In this document: piece by piece, positions 8,489 to 15,336 of the stretch | Position numbering within the stretch: the first letter of the stretch is position 1 | Layout: every line of letters begins with the position of its first letter | From: Firmicutes bacterium UBA6113 | GTDB taxonomy: Bacteria; Bacillota; Clostridia; Tissierellales; Sedimentibacteraceae | DNA: 64,000 nt | NCBI GenBank assembly: GCA_002422545.1 | Contig: DIWF01000036.1 | Location: 186,001-250,000, forward strand | Direction of reading: 5' to 3' | Translations under genes and position numbers: made by a program | Notes under the pieces: model-generated | The model's database searches: none | What the model was told of the DNA's origin: nothing | Seen by the model: the letters and a program-made list of their open reading frames with translations, nothing else

Positions 8489-8563
8489 ATTTGCACAGTG
8501 GAATTCAGAAAGCATGAGCATACGTGCTATAAGCGTGAAAACTTCCAACTATCTAAGTACTAT

Positions 8564-9037
8564 TTAATTTAAATCCATTGCCAGTTTCTTAATATTTTCA
8601 TGATGTATGTCTGACTTGTCTGATGATACTTTAGAAATTTTTTTGACTATTACTTTTTCCATGAAGTTCATCTTTTTGAAATTAAATTCTCCTCCAAAGT
8701 TCATCACTGATTTTGCCTTGTTTATAAGTTCAGCTGGAAAATTATCAGCTATTTCTTTTTCCATCATGTCCCCTTCCTGCATACCGCAAATAAACAGTCC
8801 AACTTCCTTTTTCAACAATACATCCAGGTTAGCAGAAATAAATTCTGTAACTTCTTTTTGTATTTTGCCAATATAGACAGAACCGCCGATTATTACTCTG
8901 TCATACCTGGAAAGATCCCCGATTCCTTTTTCTTTTAAATTAACAAGTTCTACATTACCATTTAATTCCTTGGCTAATTCCATTGCACATTTTTGTGCAC
9001 AGCCGTACTTTGTTCCATAAGCTATTAATGTATTCAT
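8564..9037 (-). CDS. Flavodoxin-domain protein (HemG-like)
   Basis: 157 residues with a flavodoxin fold. The phosphate loop TLIAYGTKYGCAQKCA binds FMN, and IGGSVYIGKIQKEV is the segment seen in the protoporphyrinogen-oxidase HemG/flavodoxin_5 group. GLFICGMQEGDMMEKEI follows. In fermenting anaerobes such proteins are usually electron carriers rather than haem enzymes. It is the last gene of a TetR/FMN-binding/flavodoxin operon, 11 bases after the previous stop. Confidence 0.85.
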   Translation of the reverse strand: MNTLIAYGTKYGCAQKCAMELAKELNGNVELVNLKEKGIGDLSRYDRVIIGGSVYIGKIQKEVTEFISANLDVLLKKEVGLFICGMQEGDMMEKEIADNFPAELINKAKSVMNFGGEFNFKKMNFMEKVIVKKISKVSSDKSDIHHENIKKLAMDLN

Positions 9038-9048
9038 ATTTCCTCCAA

Positions 9049-9432
9049 TTAATTATTCAACGCATTTTCAATAGATTTAAGATATGCTTTGCTTGTAACC
9101 GTCCCACCTGATACAACATCAACGTCGATATTTTGTTCTTCAATAACATTATGAAATAGCTTCGCACTTAATTCAGGACTAACAATCTTTACGTCTTTTA
9201 CGATTTCTATGTTCGTAATTTTATTGTTTGCAACAGTTACATTCAGTTCATTGGTCCACCTTCCAAAATCATTCCTTCCGTTATATACTCCATCCTTGAT
9301 TTCTGATAAATTTACCGGATTAATGACTACATTTACTCCTTCTTCAAGACCACGGCTCAGATAAAACATACCTGAAGCAGCAACAATCACTAAAAAAATA
9401 AATATCAGTCCTATAATTTTTAATACTTTCAT
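9049..9432 (-). CDS. Membrane-anchored FMN-binding domain protein
   Basis: 127 residues: one N-terminal transmembrane helix (about residues 5-26), then an FMN_bind domain like that of RnfG/NqrC/NosR. The C-terminal SGGTVTSKAYLKSIENAL corresponds to the SGAT-type motif whose last Thr carries covalently bound FMN in RnfG; here the Ala is Gly, so covalent flavinylation is likely but not certain. It lies between a TetR regulator and a flavodoxin, suggesting electron transfer between the outer membrane face and the cytoplasmic flavoprotein. Confidence 0.85.
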   Translation of the reverse strand: MKVLKIIGLIFIFLVIVAASGMFYLSRGLEEGVNVVINPVNLSEIKDGVYNGRNDFGRWTNELNVTVANNKITNIEIVKDVKIVSPELSAKLFHNVIEEQNIDVDVVSGGTVTSKAYLKSIENALNN

Positions 9433-9452
9433 TTAACTCTCCTTTTCAATTT

Positions 9453-10049
9453 TTATATTTTACACACAACTTCTTCTATAAATGTTTCAATCAATTTTTG
9501 TCTTTGTTCTTCGTCCAGGTCTTTTTCAATTATCAATTTTACAATCAAACCCAATGTTGAAACTACAATCATTTGTGATTTCAATTCAATCTGTTCATCA
9601 TCCAGTTTTGTGTAAATTTCTTTTAAACATTTGCAAAGTGCTGATAATGCAGGCTTTTCTTTTGACGCTCCCTTATAAAGGGATGATGTGTGTTTGAGTG
9701 CATAGGGAGATTGATTTAACTGTGCTGCAAGAAATTCATCAGGCATGCTCAGCGCCTCTTCTATGTAATCCCTCGATATTCTTTTCAACTTGTCTGAGGG
9801 TTTTAAATCTTCATCAGCAGATTTAGTAATTGCACTGATGATTTTCATGTAGCCGTTTCTCATGACCGAATTCATTATTTCATCTTTGTCTTTAAAGTAA
9901 TGGTATATGATTGCAGGTGAATATTCAATTTTATTGGCTATCTTTCGAATTGAAAGATTGTCAAATCCTTCTTTTGCAATAATTTCCTTGGCAGCAGAGA
10001 TTATAAGTTCTCTCATTGCTTCTATTTCTCTTTCTCTTCTCTTATACAT
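9453..10049 (-). CDS. TetR-family transcriptional regulator
   Basis: 198 residues. The N-terminal helix-turn-helix is clear: IISAAKEIIAKEGFDNLSIRKIA, then YSPAIIYHYFKDKDEIM, the TetR recognition helix and hinge. The C-terminal ligand-binding half has no recognisable class. It is the first gene of the operon with the FMN-binding and flavodoxin genes (20- and 11-base gaps), so it most likely represses its own operon. Two putative operator sites lie 12-43 bases upstream of its start. Confidence 0.9.
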   Translation of the reverse strand: MYKRREREIEAMRELIISAAKEIIAKEGFDNLSIRKIANKIEYSPAIIYHYFKDKDEIMNSVMRNGYMKIISAITKSADEDLKPSDKLKRISRDYIEEALSMPDEFLAAQLNQSPYALKHTSSLYKGASKEKPALSALCKCLKEIYTKLDDEQIELKSQMIVVSTLGLIVKLIIEKDLDEEQRQKLIETFIEEVVCKI

Positions 10050-10060
10050 TTTAGCCCCTG

Positions 10061-10092
10061 TTGAACATCGTTTATATTTTGAACACTGTTTA
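10061..10092 (-). promoter_or_regulatory. Twin operator-like sites of the TetR operon
   Basis: TTGAACATCGTTTA (10061-10074) and TTGAACACTGTTTA (10079-10092) differ at two positions and are 18 bases apart. Each is a near dyad of the form TRAACNNNGTTYA, as expected for a TetR dimer. Confidence 0.55.
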
Positions 10093-10275
10093 ATATTAAA
10101 ATATCACTTTGTCAACTAATTGTCAATATTTAAATTTACTTTTTTAAAATTTAATTACACTGCAATTAACGCTGAATTTTGCATCTTACTTATAGAGTAT
10201 TTCATCAAATTCATTTTCAAGCATTTTATGTTGTGATATAATAAAAATTAATTAAACAAGTTGGGAGAGATAAAG

Positions 10276-11118
10276 ATGATCCAAGACATAGAGCCTAGAA
10301 TATTCAATAATAAATTTAAAGATAAAAAAGCAGAACCACATGATTTATTTCTTTCATATGAAGGAGATATGGTCCTGATCAGAGAAGACAAGGACAAACT
10401 ATGGTATCCTTCATTTTCTGATTTTGAGAAAGATTATCCTCACTTAATAGATGATGCTCAATTTCTTTTCACCATTGATGAAATCAATTACTATCTTGTG
10501 GATGAAAAAGGACTTGATTCTGCAGAAGGATGGACATATGCGACCACAAACAGATTCAGGGCTGAACTGAAATATTGGAGATCTTTTGCAGGTGCAGTTG
10601 GTTGGCAGTTAAACCGCTGGTATTCTAATCACCAATTCTGCAGCAAGTGCGGAAAAACAATGAAACGTTCTGAAAAAGAAAGGATGCTGTACTGTGAATC
10701 CTGTGGTTTCCAAACATATCCTACCATATCTCCATGCGTAATAGTTGCAGTTCACGACGGGAACAGACTGCTTCTTACAAAGTATGCAGGACGAGCATAT
10801 ACCAGATACGCTCTTGTGGCAGGTTTTGCAGAGATAGGAGAAAGTCTAGAGCAGACTGTTCACAGAGAAGTGAAAGAAGAAGTGGGTCTTAAGGTAAAAA
10901 ATTTGAAATTCTATAAGAGCCAGCCATGGCCATTTACTGACACCCTCCTTGCAGGTTTTTATGCCGAACTTGACGGCGATGATAAAATAACACTTGAAGA
11001 AGATGAACTCTCTCTTGGAGTATGGGTTAACAAAGAAGATATACCTCCTGCAGAACTGAACATAAGCCTCACAAGCGAAATGATGGAAGCATTCAGAACT
11101 GGAACTGTTGAATTATAA
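10276..11118 (+). CDS. nudC: NudC-like NAD(+)/NADH pyrophosphatase (Nudix)
   Basis: 280 residues. A zinc ribbon (CSKCGKTM ... CESCGFQ) is followed by the Nudix box beginning GFAEIGESLEQTVHREVKEEVG, with the catalytic Glu residues. SQPWPFTDTLLAGF is the SQPWPF signature that marks the NADH-pyrophosphatase subfamily. It hydrolyses NAD(H) to NMN(H) plus AMP, and in other bacteria also removes NAD caps from RNA. The start is the ATG behind GGGAGAG. It appears monocistronic. Confidence 0.92.
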   Translation: MIQDIEPRIFNNKFKDKKAEPHDLFLSYEGDMVLIREDKDKLWYPSFSDFEKDYPHLIDDAQFLFTIDEINYYLVDEKGLDSAEGWTYATTNRFRAELKYWRSFAGAVGWQLNRWYSNHQFCSKCGKTMKRSEKERMLYCESCGFQTYPTISPCVIVAVHDGNRLLLTKYAGRAYTRYALVAGFAEIGESLEQTVHREVKEEVGLKVKNLKFYKSQPWPFTDTLLAGFYAELDGDDKITLEEDELSLGVWVNKEDIPPAELNISLTSEMMEAFRTGTVEL

Positions 11119-11219
11119 GCAATACATTTTGGTTATTTGAATGTTAGGAATCTTGCCAAACATTTGTTTTGATGTTATAATATATATGATAGACAGCCGA
11201 AGGAGAAGTTGTTAGCCAT

Positions 11220-11672
11220 ATGGGATGGAATGAAAAAGAATTTTATGATTTAATGCAGAGTAGAAACAACAAATGCACTAAACAGGAAAACTGGGACAAG
11301 GATAAATACAATGAGTATGCCACAAAAACGAAAAAAACAACCCATTCAAAATACAGAAACAACAAGGTTGTAATCGATGACATAACATTTGACAGCATGA
11401 AGGAAGCTAACTTTTATCTTGAATTAAAAATGAGAGTAAAAGCAAAAGACATCAAGGGTTTTGAACTCCAGCCCAAGTTTCTGCTTCAGGATTCCTTTAT
11501 CAAAAACGGAGAAAAAATCAGAAAAATTACATACATAGCAGATTTTTTGATATACCATATGAACGGCGAAAAAACAGTTGTTGACGTAAAAGGATATGAG
11601 ACACAGGCTTTCAAGCTTAAGAAAAAATTGTTTGAAGCCAAGTATTCAGATATGAAGCTTATAATAATCTAA
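11220..11672 (+). CDS. DUF1064 protein (phage-type putative endonuclease)
   Basis: 150 residues. The DUF1064 core starts at VVIDDITFDSMKEANFYLELKM and runs to TYIADFLIYH...TVVDVKGYETQAFKLKKKLFEAKY. The E, D and D-x-K pattern (EANFY, IADF, VDVKG) is that of a PD-(D/E)XK-type nuclease fold; this assignment is inferred from the motif. DUF1064 genes are mostly carried by phages, but no other phage gene is near. A GC-rich terminator follows. Confidence 0.82.
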   Translation: MGWNEKEFYDLMQSRNNKCTKQENWDKDKYNEYATKTKKTTHSKYRNNKVVIDDITFDSMKEANFYLELKMRVKAKDIKGFELQPKFLLQDSFIKNGEKIRKITYIADFLIYHMNGEKTVVDVKGYETQAFKLKKKLFEAKYSDMKLIII

Positions 11673-11691
11673 TTAAATTCATATATACAAC

Positions 11692-11715
11692 AAGGCCGGG
11701 AGTACTCCCGGCCTT
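11692..11715. terminator. Intrinsic terminator
   Basis: Perfect stem AAGGCCGGGAG/CTCCCGGCCTT with a tight loop between the DUF1064 gene and the convergent peroxiredoxin gene. It is followed on the plus strand by AGTTTATTTATT. Confidence 0.75.
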
Positions 11716-11825
11716 AGTTTATTTATTATATTCTAAACCATTATATTTTAAACTTAATAATAATGTCCTGCAGGTTTTGAGCGGTAATTATTATCCTGAG
11801 TTTTTAAAATAATCTTATAAGAAAA

Positions 11826-12596
11826 TTATTGACTTAAAAACTTATTTCTCTTTAATTTTTGAGTTGAACTATAATCAGAATTCATATTATTGTTTTGAGT
11901 TGTATCGTTAATTGAATTATATTCCTTATAGCAAAGGTACCAGCTGTTGCATTTGGCTGAAATTTCAGATTCTCCTTTTACTCTTTGCATAGCCTCTTCC
12001 AATGTGTGAGGCGGTGGGACTATGACTGGATCTCCAGGCATCCAGTTTGCAGGAGTATATAAGTTATACCCTTCTGTTAATTGAAGCGAGTCTATCACAC
12101 GCAACATCTCATATGTATTTCTTCCACAGGAAACAGGATATGTTATTATTGCACGTATTCTTCCATCAGGGTTTATTATAAAAGCATCCCTTACACTTTC
12201 TTCAAATACTCTGTCAGGGTTTACCATGTTATAAAGATTTGATATTTCTGCATTACGGTCGGACAACAGGGGAAATGGAATTGTCATGCCTGTTCTTATA
12301 GATATGTCCATTAGCCATTCAATGTCAGCCAAAGTACTGTCTATTGTTATTCCCAACAGTTGAACATTTCTTTTTTCAAACTCCTGGTAGAGCTGTGTAA
12401 AAGAAATTAATTCGGTTTCAGATACAGGAGTAAAATCTCCTGGCTGACTGAAAAACAACACCCACTTTCCTCTGAACTGTGACATGGTAACAACTCCATG
12501 AGTAGAAGATGCAGCAAAATCCGGCGCCAATCTGCCTATTGTAATACACCCTTGATTAATGTCAGAATCATTATCTGTAACTCTATCAGCAATCAT
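11826..12596 (-). CDS. Peroxiredoxin (Prx6-like) with Ser in place of the peroxidatic Cys
   Basis: 256 residues with the full AhpC/TSA-1-Cys architecture: IGRLAPDFAA, FRGKWVLFFSQPGDFTPV, then the active-site loop, and PVSCGRNTYEMLR of the Prx6 type. Where the family has PVCTTE this protein reads PVSETE; the codon is TCT, so it is a true serine, not an in-frame TGA. A Cys remains at PVSCGRN and a CX5C pair at CNSWYLC, which resembles the C-terminal Cys pair of archaeal Prx6-type enzymes. A 30-residue Asn/Ser-rich tail ends the protein. Peroxidase activity by the usual mechanism is doubtful. Confidence 0.85.
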   Translation of the reverse strand: MIADRVTDNDSDINQGCITIGRLAPDFAASSTHGVVTMSQFRGKWVLFFSQPGDFTPVSETELISFTQLYQEFEKRNVQLLGITIDSTLADIEWLMDISIRTGMTIPFPLLSDRNAEISNLYNMVNPDRVFEESVRDAFIINPDGRIRAIITYPVSCGRNTYEMLRVIDSLQLTEGYNLYTPANWMPGDPVIVPPPHTLEEAMQRVKGESEISAKCNSWYLCYKEYNSINDTTQNNNMNSDYSSTQKLKRNKFLSQ

Positions 12597-12665
12597 AAGT
12601 ACTCCTACAAATATGTTTTATTATATTTATATGATTACAAGTTATTGTTATGAATTATAAGCATC

Positions 12666-13022
12666 TTAATTTTCGCACTCATCATGATGTTGATGTTCGT
12701 GACAAACAGATCCTGTGGATTTAAGTGTACCGGATATATACTGTTCTACAGCTACTTTTGCATTTCCTTTTGCACCTGTAACCACTTCTATTCCTTTTTC
12801 ATCAAATATTTCTATAGCTCCGCTGCCCATTCCTCCGGCTATTATAACGTTAACTCCCCTATCGTTTAAGAAATTAGGTAAGAAACCCGGTTTGTGTCCT
12901 GGATTTGCTATTGTTTCACTTTTTACTATTTTGTTGTTTTCAGCTTCAAAAATACTGAAGCTTTCACAATGTCCAAAATGTTCTGTAACTATTTCGCCTT
13001 CACTTGCTACTGCTATTTTCAT
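12666..13022 (-). CDS. NifX/NifB-C family (dinitrogenase iron-molybdenum cofactor domain) protein
   Basis: 118 residues. Starts MKIAVASEGEIVTEHFGHC, the family opening with the conserved HFG, and continues with VIIAGGMGSGAIEIF and KVAVEQYISGTL. The C-terminal tail is rich in His and Cys (CHEHQHHDEC), a probable metal site. Its ATG overlaps the preceding ATPase stop by 4 bases. With two MinD-type ferredoxin ATPases and another NifX-like protein it forms a cluster like the orange-protein (ORP) group of anaerobes. No nitrogenase genes are present, so nitrogen fixation is not implied. Confidence 0.88.
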   Translation of the reverse strand: MKIAVASEGEIVTEHFGHCESFSIFEAENNKIVKSETIANPGHKPGFLPNFLNDRGVNVIIAGGMGSGAIEIFDEKGIEVVTGAKGNAKVAVEQYISGTLKSTGSVCHEHQHHDECEN

Positions 13023-13903
13023 TTTATTTCCTCCATAAAATTTAATATTTTTATAGTTTCCTTATATACTTTTATTGCAGCATTACCTGCAGCACAATCA
13101 ATTTCAACAATACTTTTCCCATTATTTATTGCTTTAGCAGCATTGGAGTCAAATGGTATTTCACCTGCAAATGGTATGTTGCAACTTCTGCAAAACAATT
13201 CTATTTTTGCTGTATTTTCAATGTTAGTATCATACTTATTAATACATACAGCAACTTTGGTTTGAAATTTTGAAGCAGTCTTTATAATTCTCTCCATATC
13301 ACTTATTCCAGATATTGATGGTTCTGCTACTATCAAAACCATATTTACACCGCTGATTGAAGCTATTACAGGGCATCCAATTCCAGGGGAACCATCAATA
13401 ATAGCCAGTTCAGCAATCGGAGCAGCTTCCTTCATCTGTTTTTTAACTTCTGTCACAAGCATTCCTGATGTGCCGCTGCCCATTTTTAATTGTGCAGTTG
13501 AAAATACATCATCATCTTCATAAAGCATCAATTCTCCAGCAATATCCGGTAAAAGCGATACTGCATTTGTCTTGCATACAGCCTGGCATACACCACATCC
13601 TTCACACACAAATTTATCAACTTTATATTCGTTAGTTAGGCTGTCAACTTTTATTGCGTTAAATCTGCAATTATCTCTGCACATGTCGCACTGCACGCAT
13701 AAGTTGGCATCTATTTCAGCTTTGGGCAATCCGTAATAATTTTTTGTTTTAGGTTCTGATGACTGCTTCATAATGAGATGCAAATTAGGTGCATCTACAT
13801 CGCAATCTGCATAGGCCTTGGCATTTGCAAATTTTATAAAAGCACTGGAAACAGTAGTTTTGCCTGTACCACCCTTACCGCTAAGAATTAATAGCTGTTT
13901 CAT
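13019..13903 (-). CDS. MinD-superfamily ATPase with inserted 2x[4Fe-4S] ferredoxin domain
   Basis: 294 residues. The deviant Walker A motif LSGKGGTGKTTV begins at residue 7. Two ferredoxin clusters are inserted near residues 65-120 (CVQCDMCRDNC and CEGCGVCQAVC), each CxxCxxCxxxC. Later come IDGSPGIGCP and the adenine-region NKYD motif. These ATPases are relatives of Mrp/NBP35 scaffolds and of the ORP-complex ATPases, thought to load or move Fe-S or mixed-metal clusters. It overlaps the upstream ATPase gene by 23 bases and the downstream NifX gene by 4, so it is tightly operonic. Confidence 0.92.
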   Translation of the reverse strand: MKQLLILSGKGGTGKTTVSSAFIKFANAKAYADCDVDAPNLHLIMKQSSEPKTKNYYGLPKAEIDANLCVQCDMCRDNCRFNAIKVDSLTNEYKVDKFVCEGCGVCQAVCKTNAVSLLPDIAGELMLYEDDDVFSTAQLKMGSGTSGMLVTEVKKQMKEAAPIAELAIIDGSPGIGCPVIASISGVNMVLIVAEPSISGISDMERIIKTASKFQTKVAVCINKYDTNIENTAKIELFCRSCNIPFAGEIPFDSNAAKAINNGKSIVEIDCAAGNAAIKVYKETIKILNFMEEIK

Positions 13904-14741
13904 ATTCTACCTCCTTAGCAACGATTTTAAGCAGAGAAGAAAATATTTCTCTGTATTTTTCATTTTCTCTTACTAATATGAGCGCATTTGAATTTATCTT
14001 TCCTATTTCATTGTCAAAAGGTATTTTGCCTAATATTTTTATATTATTATCTATGCAGAATTTTTCAGAAGGATTTTCACCGTCCAGACATTTGTTCAAC
14101 ACTACACCAAAAGGCTTGTTAAACAACTTTACCAGTTCATAAACCATGTTTAAGTTATGTTCTCCAAACAAAGTTGGTTCAGCTACCAAAATGCAATAAT
14201 CTGCATCCTTAATGCTTTCCATTACCACACATGCACTCCCGGGAGGGCAGTCTATAAAAGTATATTCCCTTTTACCTGCTTCTTCATTATCCAACAAACT
14301 TTTAATAATGGGAACTCCCGATGCTTCGCCAGTATTTAATATTCCTGTTATAACAGTGACATTATCCGAAACGCCTGTCTGAACTTCTCCGATTATTTTT
14401 TCTCTTTCTGAAATAGCTTTTTCAGGACAAAGCAATGAGCATCCTCCGCAAGAATGACATACCTCATTAAAAACAATTAATTTTTTGTTAATGTATGCCA
14501 AAGCATTGAACTTACAAAATTCAACACATTTGCGACACCCATTGCAGAGATTTTCATCAGCAGTTGGGATTTTAACAGAAATATTTTTTTTGCTTACATT
14601 ATGAGGCTTGAAAAACAAGTGTCCATTTGGTTCTTCAACATCACAATCTATGTACACTGATTCATTTGTTGTAGCAGCCAAGTTAACTGATACAAGTGTT
14701 TTTCCTGTGCCTCCCTTGCCGCTTAGCACAGCAATTTTCAT
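13881..14741 (-). CDS. MinD-superfamily ATPase with inserted ferredoxin domain (paralogue)
   Basis: 286 residues, same layout as its neighbour: Walker A LSGKGGTGKTLV, clusters CNGCRKCVEFC and CHSCGGCSLLC near residues 60-105, then FIDCPPGSACVV and VLNKC. The pair probably works as a heterodimer, as the fixed side-by-side arrangement in many anaerobes suggests. The start ATG has GGGAG upstream. It is the second gene after the TTGACATATG-flanked promoter. Confidence 0.92.
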   Translation of the reverse strand: MKIAVLSGKGGTGKTLVSVNLAATTNESVYIDCDVEEPNGHLFFKPHNVSKKNISVKIPTADENLCNGCRKCVEFCKFNALAYINKKLIVFNEVCHSCGGCSLLCPEKAISEREKIIGEVQTGVSDNVTVITGILNTGEASGVPIIKSLLDNEEAGKREYTFIDCPPGSACVVMESIKDADYCILVAEPTLFGEHNLNMVYELVKLFNKPFGVVLNKCLDGENPSEKFCIDNNIKILGKIPFDNEIGKINSNALILVRENEKYREIFSSLLKIVAKEVEYETAINS

Positions 14742-14792
14742 ATATTTTCTCCCTTGTAATTAAATTCTTTTACTCAATCACTCTGATTATTT

Positions 14793-15152
14793 CTAATGTC
14801 CATGAAACCCTTCGTGAAATTCATCAAGAAGGTAAAGTTCTTCTGCAATAAACTTTTTAATATTTTGTTTTACTGTTCCCTGTATTCCTTTGTAAATAAA
14901 CACTTCTGCACTACTCAATGCCTTCTCAGCATTTTCGCCGCAACGCAATGTAATAAGGGATTTAACTCCATTATCCGCAACTACCTGTGCCATCCTTACC
15001 CCCGCTCCTCCTTGTGCTACAACTGCCTTATTATCTAAAAATTCACCCTCTTTTGTAATTGTATTGTACAGAAGTATATATGGTGAACGTCCAAAGGACT
15101 CATATATACTTGCATCCATAGATTTGTCTTCTGCTGGAATTGCTATTTTCAT
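14793..15152 (-). CDS. NifX-family protein, first gene of the orp-like operon
   Basis: 119 residues. Starts MKIAIPAEDKSMDASIYESFGRSPYILL, followed by GGAGVRMAQVVADNGVKSLIT and ENAEKALSSAEVFIYKG, the standard fold of NifX/NafY/ORP proteins that bind Fe-Mo or Mo-Cu clusters. It lacks the HFG motif of the paralogue at 12666-13022 and has FGRSP instead; its tail is His-rich (HEGFHGH). It is expressed from the operator-flanked promoter immediately upstream. Confidence 0.87.
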   Translation of the reverse strand: MKIAIPAEDKSMDASIYESFGRSPYILLYNTITKEGEFLDNKAVVAQGGAGVRMAQVVADNGVKSLITLRCGENAEKALSSAEVFIYKGIQGTVKQNIKKFIAEELYLLDEFHEGFHGH

Positions 15153-15210
15153 AATTACACTCCTTTATATTTTATTTTGATTTTTTAGTTTTACTAAACA
15201 ACAATTATTT

Positions 15211-15262
15211 TTGACATATGTTATTTATATTTTTATTATAGCTTATTTATGTCATATGTCAA
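15211..15262 (-). promoter_or_regulatory. Promoter of the orp-like operon framed by paired operators
   Basis: On the minus strand TTGACA (15257-15262), 16 bases, TATAAT (15235-15240). The -35 lies inside TTGACATATG (15253-15262); the inverted copy is at 15211-15220, downstream of the start site. The same design occurs at 16948-16998. Confidence 0.75.
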
Positions 15263-15274
15263 TAACTTTATTGC

Positions 15275-15301
15275 AAAAAAGGTTCAAGAATCTCTTGAAC
15301 C
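15275..15301 (-). terminator. Intrinsic terminator of the glutamate-synthase-domain gene
   Basis: Stem GGTTCAAGA / TCTTGAACC followed on the minus strand by TTTTTTG. It separates this gene from the next promoter. Confidence 0.85.
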
Positions 15302-15336
15302 ATATTTATTAAATATATATTTATTTATTTTTCAGG

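Noticed and set aside
11826..12596. Peroxiredoxin as a selenoprotein (PrxU-like)
   Set aside because: The codon at the peroxidatic position is TCT (Ser), not TGA.
12666..15152. The NifX/MinD cluster as part of a nitrogen-fixation locus
   Set aside because: No nifHDK, nifB or other nitrogenase genes in the window; the same protein families are common in non-diazotrophic anaerobes.
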